64,000 bases of DNA from Caenorhabditis remanei (lineage: Eukaryota; Nematoda; Chromadorea; Rhabditida; Rhabditidae): the NCBI RefSeq assembly GCF_010183535.1, contig NC_071333.1:5702587-5766586 (forward strand), in the 5' to 3' direction. Below the pieces are notes generated by a model. That model was not told the DNA's origin, searched no databases, and was given only the letters and a program-made list of their open reading frames with translations. A program made the translations under genes and the position numbers. Position 1 is the stretch's first letter. Each line of letters starts with the position of its first letter. Below are positions 36,205 through 46,189 of this stretch, in pieces.

Positions 36205-37886
36205 CACTGAATATTTCAAAAATTCCTAATTTTAAGGTGACTTGCAGTGTTGGGCGGTGACTTTTTATGTTGGAAATAGTTTATGTTAAAACTGGAGTGT
36301 AACAATAAAGGAATAGGACATCGTCGGTAGTTGATGAATTGAAGGTAATCTAAGCTGTTTGAAAAAGTAGTAGGCTTTTTCACTTAGTTTAAGAAAAAAG
36401 AGACAACCTCTCTCGGCTGATTTTTCAGAAATTGTAGACTTCTTGTCATACTGGGCTCGTTGATCGTCTGTCTAAACGGCACCTTCCGAGTACACGCGGA
36501 GAATTGACGTAAACAGAAATTATAAGGTGTTATTAGGCGGTTTTCTCATTGTTCTAACTATAACGTTCCCCGAAACTTCTATCAAACTCTACTGAAAATA
36601 GTTCTGGAACATGATGTTTCTTGGTAGCTTTCACTATTATTATATTCGATTAACTTTGTGAGCAGCCAGATTCTAGAGACGGAAAACTACTTAGAATCCA
36701 GTCCAACTGTTTTTCCCGATATTTTTCTCAGGATTTCCACACCTCCGTCCTCCCCGTTTTATTATAATTCGATACAGTGTTCCTTCATATTTTGATAGTT
36801 TTTTCGTGATTTCCACATATTCTTGTGGGTGCCATCATGTGGACAACGCAATTCATTATTTGTCCACTTTATTGTATTGGATCAAATATGACCGAAAAGT
36901 TTGGCGATCACAATTACTCAAATCCTCAGTCTCATGAAGAATGCAAAAACAAATTATACGCTTTTGTCATAACTTTAAGTACACACCACATCGTACTACA
37001 ATATCAATTTCATTTCCTTCAGAAGTAATAATCGGGTATATGACATATGTCTTGGTTAATTGTTTGTACATATTTCAGATTTTTTACTTACTTTGAACAA
37101 CGATTGGTCTTGACTGTATTCAAAGAAATTGAGAAGATTAGGCATACGTTTTATAAACATTTTTTCTTATGGATGATTTAGGCTAGATTTATTTCTGACG
37201 ACACAAAAGTATAATATTAAGTTGAATGTTTTCTCTGAAAAAGGGAAATCTTCAACGTGAAAAGCATTTACAAATTCTAAGAGATCACTTTTGAAATACA
37301 AATTTAAGACCTTGGTGGTTTTGCGATATCCACTCTAGATTCAGATGTGTAAATGCCAATTATTATTTTTATTATCACTGCATGTAACTTTATAGTTTCT
37401 TGGGCCACTTTCAAATTGCTCTTAAATCAAACTTCAGAAACAATTCTGCAAGTTTGATGAGTTAGCCAAATGAAAAATTTTGAAAAAATAAACCCATGAT
37501 GAACTGACCAGAACAATCTGCTCTTTTTTTTCAAACAATTATTTGTTTTCACGATTCTTCTCGGTCAAGGTACTAGACGCTGTCCACCATTATCGTAACT
37601 TGTCTTGTGAGCCATGTTTTGAATCAAAACTGAATAATTTCTCGAGATTCAGTAAATACATAAATGTTATGCTATTCTAATGCCACCCGAGCTTTATGCC
37701 TCTTACTAATTTCTGCGTAAACAAACCCACAATTCCCATGGCAACGGAAAAAGGGGAGGGATTATCTGCTTTCTTGCCTGCTCGCGCATACGAATTCGCT
37801 TTTACCTCTTCAGAATTGTGTATATGTGCACGCCATCTACTCGTCTCCTTTGCTATATTGATTCTGTATTTTTACTATACTTAACA
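36205..37886. other. Intergenic; no supported gene
   Basis: Upstream of the receptor gene. A plus ORF at 36825-37028 lacks splice context. Otherwise AT-rich and featureless. Confidence 0.3.
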
Positions 37887-37973
37887 GTTGTTATATGTTC
37901 ACGGGGTTTTGTGTCGCCTTATTTTGGTTAAAAGAATAATAAGGCACCAAAATTCTGTGAATAAATATTACAA
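37887..37973. mobile_element. Small foldback element, copy 1
   Basis: About 87 bp with imperfect inverted arms around GCCTTATTTTGG...AATAAGGC, ending TATTACAAC. It is similar over its length to 38505-38593 (shared TTGTTAT-TGTTCAC, GCCTTATTTT, AAGGCAC, AAAATTC, AAATATTACAAC). Confidence 0.55.
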
Positions 37974-38504
37974 CCGAAATTTGGCAGTTTTGTAACTCTA
38001 AACATTCAGATTATATCAAATTTATAGACGACAGTATGCAGTATTTAGAATGAAAATGAGAAAGAACTTCGATGAGACTCTAACCGACACTCGTCTGTCG
38101 CGCTTCCGGGTCATGCATTTCTCGCTTTGTTGTTTGGACTCTTGAGGACATCGAGTTTATGTGATAATGTTAGAAAAAAAACCTTTAAAATCTGTTCAAA
38201 CATAAAAAAGAAGTAGTACGTAATAGCGGTCATTGATTGAATCATTCAAATTCATTTGTTTTTAATTTTGTTCAGTCTGTTTGTGAGTTACGCTTCATTC
38301 TATTTTCCCCAAACTAAAACTCTCATTTTCCCGCGTTTTTAGTGAACATGCGTATGCACAATTTCCATGTCAACAAAGAAATTGAGATGGTCTCCTGGAT
38401 TTCTGGTACGAATACGTATTACACATACAAATACGTTTATACACATTCAGTCAATCATTTATCTGAACTATACTGAATGTATGTGCCCCACTATATCCTT
38501 CATT

Positions 38505-38593
38505 AGTTGTTATGTGTTCACAGGATTTCTGTTTGCCTTATTTTTGCGTATGAAAACTATAAGGCACAAAAATTCCTCGAAGAAATATTACAA
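38505..38593. mobile_element. Small foldback element, copy 2
   Basis: Second copy of the element at 37887-37973, in the same orientation 618 bp away, roughly 80% similar by eye. A chance ORF (38367-38672) runs through it. Confidence 0.55.
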
Positions 38594-39495
38594 CTATTAT
38601 ATTATTCAATTTAATAATTTTGCCACTTTTATATTACAGACAACCAGAAAGACGAGAAAAACACAAAGTTGAAAGTTTGTTCAGAGTACGTAATAATGGA
38701 ACAAGGAAACCGTCTTCCCTCTTCACATGATGTCTTTAAAATTTTTATTTAGGGATTGAAAACAAGATTTTTCTGGTGCGTCTTACTTCATTCAAGAGTT
38801 CTGTTTGACCATATGTTTGTTATTTTGATTGTTTGTACAAACTTTTATCGGTATGTTGTTTTTTGTTCTCGCGTTAATTGATAAAGTATATTGAAATGGA
38901 AAGTTGTCTTTTTATATTGCAGCTAAACGGTTGAAATATACTTTTTCATATGTTCTTAATTTGTTTCCACAGTTTTTCTGTTCAAATTCTATTTCATCCG
39001 CCAAACTAATCCAGTTGTCACGATGTTCACCATTAAATTCACCTTTCTATTTTTTCCTCTTTTGCTTGTGGTGTCCCTTTTTTCTCTACTCATTTATCTA
39101 CCTTCTTCAGACAGATGTTCGCAATAGAAATGGTTATCGAACATAGTGGGGTTGAACAGCCAAAAACCATCTTCTCCAATTATTTCTAACACTCCTCTTT
39201 CTTTTTTCTTGCAAAAACGAATCAAGGCTATCACTTCATATTAGACGCATGGGCAACTCAATTTTACGCTCTCATTTTTTTCTGTGTGCGTTCTATCGCT
39301 CAAAAGGAAAAGACCAATTGTCATCAAAAAAGAAAATGTAATAGAGAAATAGACAACTTAAAAAACGAGAGGGACGCACATGTTGAATACAAGTGAATTT
39401 CTCATTTTTTCAGACCATGCTCTTCTTTTACAACCCGTTGTGTTCAGTCGCCAGTGAGAACAGGCTAGGCTCATCGTGAATCAGTTTTGTGGAAA

Positions 39496-39935
39496 ATGTC
39501 GAAATCGCCATGGAGGGCAAAAGTGAAAATGCGGTTGATGTTTCTAACTATTATCCGGGAAAATACTCGTAAATTTCAATTGAGTACGACCGAAAACACA
39601 GACTTCTTCCGAATGATGATTCGTCAAGTATGCAATTGCTGTTACACAAAAAAAGAAAGACAATGAAAGAAGCATTTTCCCGTTCAAGCCGAAACACGAA
39701 AAGAGAAGACCAGACAGAACAGTTGAGCCTGAAATACAGAATGTCTTTAAATTCAGTTTCCATGAGTTTATGTTCGAGTAGTGTTGCTCATCCGTCCAAA
39801 AATATTCAAAATTATTTTTTTCAATATGAAGAAAAAAACCAAAATGAAATGTGGGAGCACACGTTCATCATCCAAGATAACGCGAGGTCAGCTGACGATC
39901 CAGACTACTTGTATTCCTTAAAAGGTATAAAATAA
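39496..39935 (+). CDS. Two overlapping small ORFs (ATGA overlap), hypothetical
   Basis: ORF 1 (39496-39666, 56 aa, starts MSKSPWRAKVKMRL) is basic. Its TGA overlaps the ATG of ORF 2 (39663-39935, 90 aa, contains SMSLCSSSVAHPSK and ends LYSLKGIK). A strong ATTTTTTCAG site ends at 39413, so a trans-spliced transcript could carry them, but a further 20-codon ORF begins right after that site. I recognise no family. Either a single gene with a frameshift, two small ORFs on one mRNA, or chance. Confidence 0.25.
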
Positions 39936-39966
39936 TTGTTGCGAAATTTTCGGCTCTTTATGATTT

Positions 39967-40092
39967 AACGGGGGTTTTAAGAATAGACGGGGGTTTTAAG
40001 AATAGACAGGGGTTTTGAGAATAGACAGGGGTTTTGAGAATAGACAGGGGTTTTGAGAATAAACGGGGGTTTTAAGAATAGACGGGGGTTTT
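39967..40092 (+). repeat. G-rich 19-bp tandem repeat, 6.6 copies
   Basis: The unit is GACGGGGGTTTTAAGAATA with a variant GACAGGGGTTTTGAGAATA. Six full copies and a partial one are in perfect 19-bp register. Each unit has one run of 4-5 G, so the plus strand could form a G-quadruplex. Not part of a coding frame. Confidence 0.93.
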
Positions 40093-40186
40093 CGACAAGT
40101 TCTATTCACTCATACTAAAAAAACCCCCCAAAATGGTCAGAAATGACTACAATCCCTCCAGTATACATTTTTTTCTGGCCCATACT

Positions 40187-40342
40187 CCAAGGGTACAACG
40201 GATTGAGGGTACAATGACTCTTAGGGTACCATGACTCAGAAAGTACTATACTTTTAGAGTACAATGAGTAAGTTGCTCTTAGGGTACAACAGATTGTTGA
40301 CTCAAAGGGTACAACGGGCTGAATACTCAAAGCGTACAACAA
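40187..40342. repeat. Degenerate tandem repeat with GGGTACAA core
   Basis: About seven imperfect copies of a 17-33 bp unit centred on (A/G)GGGTACAA with CTC(A/T)(A/T)A spacers. The minus strand stays open through it as a short repetitive peptide, which is not taken as coding. Confidence 0.6.
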
Positions 40343-41089
40343 AGTTTTTGATCAGAACTGAACTTTGTAAACTTTCATTACTCAAAATGTATGATGCTCT
40401 ATAGAATAATAGTCCTACTGTGGAACGTTGTTCAGTTTGGTCCAAAATTTATAAATTTCATAAAAATAGCAATCGAATTTGTTTATTTAATAGATATTAT
40501 CTGACTGGCTCGAGCACAAGCCACCAGATCATGTGACGTTTTAGCCTAACTGATCCGTTCTGGTTGGTTTTTTGATATGTTATCACCATGGGCTCCGTCC
40601 CCTTTGCTGACAAAAATTGAAGTATTTCTCATTTGAGTTATTCAGAGGTAGAATAGCACTCAAGCATTCTTGCAGCACACATGGGTTGAAACTCATAAAA
40701 ACCCTTCACTTTTTTATCATAACCCCCTAGACACTAATATCTGGGGAAGGTATTTACATTTTCGAATAGCCAACACAAATATTAGGTTGGCAAGAAAGGT
40801 TTTGACCATATCTCAAGTTACCGTAAAAACTGTATTAGAGCGACACCTTTAATAGAACGACACCCATCTATACTCAGAATTCATCATAAAGAGCCGAGTT
40901 TTTAAAAACCGTTTTCCCTAATTCTTTCTTTCCTAATATAGCCACTTCGTCCTTCTAAATTGAGGTGCCTGTCCAAACACTTTTAAATCTAGAATCATTG
41001 TTGCATCTAGTTTCTTGCCCATGTCATTGAGTCCAATCCTTGATTTGATGATCCGTCGTTGGATGATACTCGTTGATGTTTATGAAAAC

Positions 41090-42265
41090 GAGCAAGAAAG
41101 AATGGTGAAGGAAGTCATAAAGAAAAGAAATTATACTGTTTTTTTGATACTTTTTATGAAATTTCTGAAATATTCTAGCCCGGGAGGATTCAATCCCGCG
41201 TCTACCGTGAATAAACACAGCCCATAGGTAAGACTACTCGCAGCGTAACTGACCGAGTCTTACTGGATCCGACACAAGAAAGAATGGTGGGGGAAGTCAT
41301 AAAGAAAAGAAAGAATTCGGTTTTTTGATACTTCTTATGAAATTTCAGTTGTATTCTAACCCGGGAGGATTCAATCCCGCGTCTACCGTGAATAAACACA
41401 GCCCATAGGTAAGACTACTCGCAGCGTAACTGACCAAGTCTTACAGGATCCGACACAAGAAAGAATGGTGGGGGAAGTCATAAAGAAAAGAAATTATACT
41501 GTTTTTTGATACTTTTTATGAAATTTCTGAAATATTCTAACCCGGGAGGATTCAATCCCGCGTCTACCGTGAATAAACACAGCCCATAGGTGAGACTACT
41601 CGCAGCGTAACTGACCGAGTCTTACTGGATCCGACACAAGAAAGAATGGTGGGGGAAGTCATAAAGAAAAGAAATTATACTGTTTTTTTGATACTTTTTA
41701 TGAAATTTCTGAAATATTCTAGCCCGGGAGGATTCAATCCCGCGTCTACCGTGAATAAACACAGCCCATAGGTAAGACTACTCGCAGCGTAACTGACCGA
41801 GTCTTACTGGATCCGACACAAGAAAGAATGGTGGGGGAAGTCATAAAGAAAAGAAAGAATTCGGTTTTTTGATACTTCTTATGAAATTTCAGTTGTATTC
41901 TAACCCGGGAGGATTCAATCCCGCGTCTACCGTGAATAAACACAGCCCATAGGTGAGACTACTCGCAGCGTAACTGACCGAGTTTTACAGGATCCGACAC
42001 AAGAAAGAATGGTGGGGGAAGTCATAAAGAAAAGAAATTATACTGTTTTTTGATACTTCTTATGAAATTTCTAAAATATTCTAACCCGGGAGGATTCAAT
42101 CCCGCGTCTACCGTGAATAAACACAGCCCATAGGTAAGACTACTCGCTGCGTAACTGACCGAGTCTTACAGGATCCGACACAAGAAAGAATTGTGGGGGA
42201 AGTCATAAAGAAAAGAAATTATACTGTTTTTTGATACTTTTTATGAAATTTCTGATATATTCTAA
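41090..42265. repeat. 181-bp tandem array with 544-bp higher-order repeat (left arm)
   Basis: CCCGGGAGGATTCAATCCCG starts at 41179, 41360, 41541, 41723, 41904 and 42085 (spacing 181, 181, 182, 181, 181). Units 1 and 4, 2 and 5, and 3 and 6 share private variants (for example AGAATTCGGTTTTTTG and CAGTTGTATTC in units 2 and 5), so a three-unit block of 544 bp was duplicated. Each unit carries, on the minus strand, a hairpin GTAAGACT/AGTCTTAC around GGTCAGTTACGC and a CGGGATTGAATCCTCCCG hairpin. Confidence 0.92.
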
Positions 42266-42951
42266 CCCGAGAGGAAGGATCCATCGTTACTCACGTTATT
42301 CCTTTGTCCATTCCTTTTGTTGAATCATCGTTGTTCTACAGTCGTGTACTGTTGTGGATCGTTGTGGGCTCCGGGACTCTGTTCTGGTTGCGATGCTGTG
42401 CTTTTCGACTGGAAATTAAACTATATGCTTGTGAATTGGATAAGCTCGCATGAAGCTCGCATGAAGATGTAACTTGAGAGAGAAAGTAAAGGAGTTATAA
42501 AAGAGATAGATAACACAGGTAGATCAAATGAAATGAAAAAAAGAGAGCCCAAAAAGAGAGGACTGCTCAGTGCGGGAATGAAGAGGACAACTGACTGTAT
42601 TCCACAAGTCTGACCTCATAAGGACTAGGGGGCGTGTCTTTTTCGTCATCACCTATTAGATTTCCCATAGAGATAAGTGAAGAACAAAAAGAACACTGGC
42701 CTCGTTCACACCAGTCTGCATGAGATTTGTTTTTTGTCGATCGATATGTGATCTATTAGATTTCCCAGGTAGATAAGTGACAGGTGTGAGTGTTTGTGGC
42801 TGAAAATAACAAAATGAGCACGGGACTACTTCTTCACGTTCATAATTATGATCCAAGTTCACACCCTCCATTCAAACATCTACCAACTATTCTTATTTCG
42901 TTTCTATTTATCGAGCAATTTGTTTGGCTATTCACCCATCTCTAGATTTTC

Positions 42952-43890
42952 CGAACACTCACACCTGTCACTTAACTATGTGGGAAATCTAATAGGTGAT
43001 CGATCGACAAAAAAACAAATCTCATGCAGACAGGTGTGAACGAGGCCAGTGTTCTTTTTGTTCTTCACTTATCTCTATGGGAAATCTAATAGGTGATGAC
43101 GAATAAGACACGCCCCCTAGTCCTTATGAGGCCAGACTTGTGGAATACAGTCAGTTGTCCTCTTCATTCCCGCACTGAGCAGTCCTCTCTTCTTGGGCTC
43201 TCTTTTTCTCATTTCATTTGATCTACCTGTGTTATCTATCTCTTTTATAACTCCTTTACTTTCTCTCTCAAGTTACATCTTCATGCGAGCTTCATGCGAG
43301 CTTATCCAATTCACAAGCTTATATTTTAATTTCCAGTGGAAAAGCACAGCAACGCAACCAGAACAGAGTCCCGGAGCCCACAACGATCCACAACAGTACA
43401 CGACTGCAGAACAACGGTGATTCAACAAAAGGAATGGACAAAGGAATAACGTGAGTAACGATGGATCCTTCCTCTCGGGTTAGAATATATCAGAAATTTC
43501 ATAAAAAGTATCAAAAAACAGTATAATTTCTTTTCTTTATGACTTCCCCCACAATTCTTTCTTGTGTCGGATCCAATAAGACTCGGTCAGTTACGCTGCG
43601 AGTAGTCTTTCCTATGGGCTGTGTTTATTCACGGTAGACGCGGGATTGAATCCTCCCGGGTTAGAATATTTCAGAAATTTCATAAAAAGTATTAAAAAAC
43701 GGTATAATTTCTTTTCTTTATGACTTCCCCCACCATTCTTTCTTGTGTCGGATCCTGTAAGACTCGGTCAGTTACGCTGCGAGTAGTCTTACCTATGGGC
43801 TGTGTTTATTCACGGTAGACGCGGGATTGAATCCTCCCGGGTTAGAATATTTCAGAAATTTTATAAAAAGTATCAAAAAACAGTATAATT
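42952..43890. repeat. Right arm of foldback element
   Basis: The inverted copy of 42266-42797 occupies 42952-43479. It is followed by two inverted 181-bp units (GGATTGAATCCTCCCGGG cores ending at 43660 and 43841) and a fragment up to 43890. Confidence 0.9.
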
Positions 43891-44467
43891 CCATCAGACC
43901 AGACAGTGGAGGATGGAAATGAGCAACACGTGCAATCTTCAAGAATTCATCGAGGGAAAGATGGCCATCTTTGTCTTTGTCCGCCTGAAATTAGAATATG
44001 AATTTTTAATTTAGTTGTGAATGTTTATTAAACTAACAAGCTGAAAGATGCTTTCCATTGTTTCTTCGTCAGCGTTGGATCCTAGTTGACTCATCAACCG
44101 CTTGAAACCTCCGAGATCCATGAGGCTGTTCCGGAAACAAGAGAAGTTTCGGAACAGCTTAGCCAAGCGAAGGCCTTCTCCTCCAGAAAAGTTCTTCGTT
44201 TGCACTAGAACAGACGGTAACTCTGAAAATGTTTCTTCATTATAGTAATTATGAAATAAAATAACTGTTTTTCAACTTTAACTAACCTTGTGTACTTTCG
44301 GAAGTGTCAACAAAGACTGAATTTTCAAAATTAGTAGGTGTCATCAAAAGTGGCAGACCATTTTTTGTGACTTTTGTAATTGTGGAATTGGATGTACTAT
44401 GAAGAAGCGTTTCCTTTTCACACGAATCTGACTCATTGTCAGATGTGTCTTCTTTGAGTCTTTTCAT
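43793..44467 (-). pseudogene. EF-hand protein gene, copy A, truncated by foldback element
   Basis: Exons 44467-44287, 44222-44038 and 43984 onward are near-identical to the intact copy B (49364-50949), in opposite orientation. It has the acidic/Ser-rich N-terminus (KRLKEDTSDNESDS), the FSGGEGLRLAKLFRNFSC region and an EF-hand loop D-K-D-K-D-G-H-L-S-L-D-E. Exon 3 matches copy B up to SGLM, then enters foldback sequence at 43890, which adds 32 unrelated codons before a stop at 43793-43795. The last 36 codons of copy B are lost. The copy-B start ATG is GTG here, but the following codon has become ATG. The gene may still make a 185-aa chimera; I call it a pseudogene because the conserved C-terminus is gone. 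Confidence 0.8.
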
Positions 44468-44639
44468 CACGTATTCCTAGTTATGTCCGTATTAGGCGGC
44501 AACTGAAAACTGGATAAAGGTTATTTTATGAAAAAAAAACCTAAAAAGAAAAGAAGAAATAAAATTAAATCTCTAAAATTGATAAATTTTTCTCGAAGAA
44601 TGAATACAGTTTGTTGTTATCTGAAACAATTCTTTTGAG

Positions 44640-45419
44640 GAAAATCTGTGGTGGGACGGCAGAGTAGATCCTCTGCTTTGATTTCATTGGGAATAAGTAA
44701 AGTAAAAAGAGAGAAGCATGCCTGCTTTAGCCCAAAAAGCTGATAAACAGACAGATCTCTTTTAACGGAGATTGCTGGAGACGTTGAAAAATTCGTTGTA
44801 GAGACAACACTGAAAAATTCTTTGTAGAACACGGTGGTTCGATTTTTGAAGACGGTAAAAATTCTAGTGATAGAGTAGAGCGAGTTCGTCCTCCATTTCT
44901 ATTACATATGCTCAATATTGGACGGTTGTTGTGAAGTAGTCAGATTAGTCGTCGACGGTCAACTGTCAAGTACGAGTATCATCTTTCTTTCTGCTTTTTA
45001 TGTGCAATCCAACATTTTATAGGCCCTGAAATTGTTAAGTTTGTTCTCGAGTCTGATCTAGAACATACAGTTAACACGAGTGAACTCGAAAGTTTTAATA
45101 AGACTTTTATCACAAAATACTCACAAACACCACAATCCTAGTAGTGGAATGTTTCTATATACATATTTATCTCTTCAGCATGCTACAAAAATGTTATGTC
45201 TTTGCAATATTGATGATTTCGAAATGGGATTATTTTATTGTATTTTTATTATTTTGTGTATTCTCATTATTTTGTAATTTAAAAAAAACTTTTTGACTCT
45301 ATATTTCCTAGTAAAGCCACTATATTCTATAATCTACATTAATTGAACTAGAAAGCCTACTTTTATTTTGGCTAAGTTTACTATCATTCTTTATAATTTT
45401 TATGTTGCTTTTTCCGGAA
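44640..45419. other. Intergenic; upstream of EF-hand copy A
   Basis: Similarity to the upstream region of copy B ends near 44640 (shared GTTTCAGATAACAACAAACT). Beyond it, short ORFs only. Confidence 0.35.
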
Positions 45420-45775
45420 ACAGATAAAAACCGAATTACGTGGAAAAGAGAAAACTACCCGCAAAAATTAACAGCTTATTGCAAATCTGTTATAAGAAGT
45501 TTTTAGACCCGAAACGCAGAGAAACAAATAATTATTGACTAGATGATGGAAATTAACTTTTTCCAAACAATTCGTACATGTTGGCAGACTGAGATTTCTG
45601 GAAAAAGCCTCCATTCAAGCCCCAGTTGCCCAGCAAGACGGATGTCTCTCAATTCGACACTGCATTCATTGATGATCCTCCAGTGGAATCATTCTGATAG
45701 TCGAAAGCGAACAGAGATGCTGGAGACGGACTTGCCGAAGTTGACACTGTCTACAATTCTGTTATTGTAATGGAT
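45420..45775 (+). pseudogene. AGC-family protein kinase fragment (S6K-like C-lobe and tail)
   Basis: Three frames must be combined. KLPAKINSLLQICYKKFLDP (about 45450-45510) matches the end of an AGC kinase C-lobe. INFFQTIRTCWQTEISGK (45549-45603) matches the H-P-F-F...I-x-W block. After a one-base shift, KPPFKPQLPSKTDVSQFD and then TAFIDDPPVES (45605-45692) match the AGC C-tail, which in S6 kinases reads PPFKP...SEEDVSQFD. A stop follows, then another frame reads AGDGLAEVDTVYNSVIVMDD. No N-lobe or catalytic loop is visible upstream. It is a decayed fragment, perhaps a retro- or segmental copy. Confidence 0.75.
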
Positions 45776-45780
45776 GATTA

Positions 45781-46189
45781 ATACTCCCGTGCCATGTTAC
45801 CAACAGTGAGTAGTCGTGAAATCGGATACAAATTCATCAATTCCATTCAAAAAACAATCAACTTTTTTTCAGATTTGATGAGACCTCCCGTCTTCTATTG
45901 TTTTCGCATCAAATGCATTCGATACCTCGTTTCTATCATTTTTTGAATCAATTCTAAGAGTTTCTTAATCTATAAACGTTTATTTTCTCAATCATATTTT
46001 CTAGTCAGAACTCTCAAATATCGTATGTTGTAATTTAAAACACATTGGCTGTATACAGAAACTGTTAATACACACGTTGGGTAGAAAAACTGGGAAAAAA
46101 GTACAGAACTCATAAAAAAGGAACTCAAAAAAAGTAAGCAGAAAATTATTAAGTCAAGAACTCTTAAAGCTCTTCCAATAATGAGTAAA
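45781..46189. other. Intergenic; 3' flank of receptor gene
   Basis: AT-rich, no ORF of note. Confidence 0.3.

Larger units (their letters stand above)
41090..43890. mobile_element. 2.8-kb foldback element with tandem-repeat arms
   Basis: Sequence 42266-42797 reappears inverted at 42952-43479 (about 530 bp, near identical, small indels) around a 154-bp loop. Outward, both arms continue into tandem 181-bp units: six in the left arm, two in the right. This long-inverted-repeat plus subterminal-repeat layout is that of Foldback-type elements. No transposase is present. The right edge (43890) is sharp because it cuts an EF-hand exon whose intact paralogue continues differently. The left edge is where unit similarity stops, about 41090; no target duplication could be identified. 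Confidence 0.85.

Noticed and set aside
36825..37028. 67-codon plus ORF
   Set aside because: No ATG context or splice signals; AT-rich composition like its surroundings.
38367..38672. 101-codon plus ORF
   Set aside because: It runs through a small foldback element and has no splice context.
41015..41943. Identical 65-aa minus ORFs and the overlapping plus ORF
   Set aside because: They recur only because the 544-bp block is duplicated; no start context or family.
43193..43420. 75-codon plus ORF in the foldback right arm, with an exon-like end
   Set aside because: An acceptor-like AATTTCCAG and donor-like site flank part of it, but the left arm carries the same sequence with indels and no transcript structure can be built.
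41090..43890. CRISPR-like array
   Set aside because: Repeats are 181 bp and contiguous, without unique spacers, in a eukaryotic genome.
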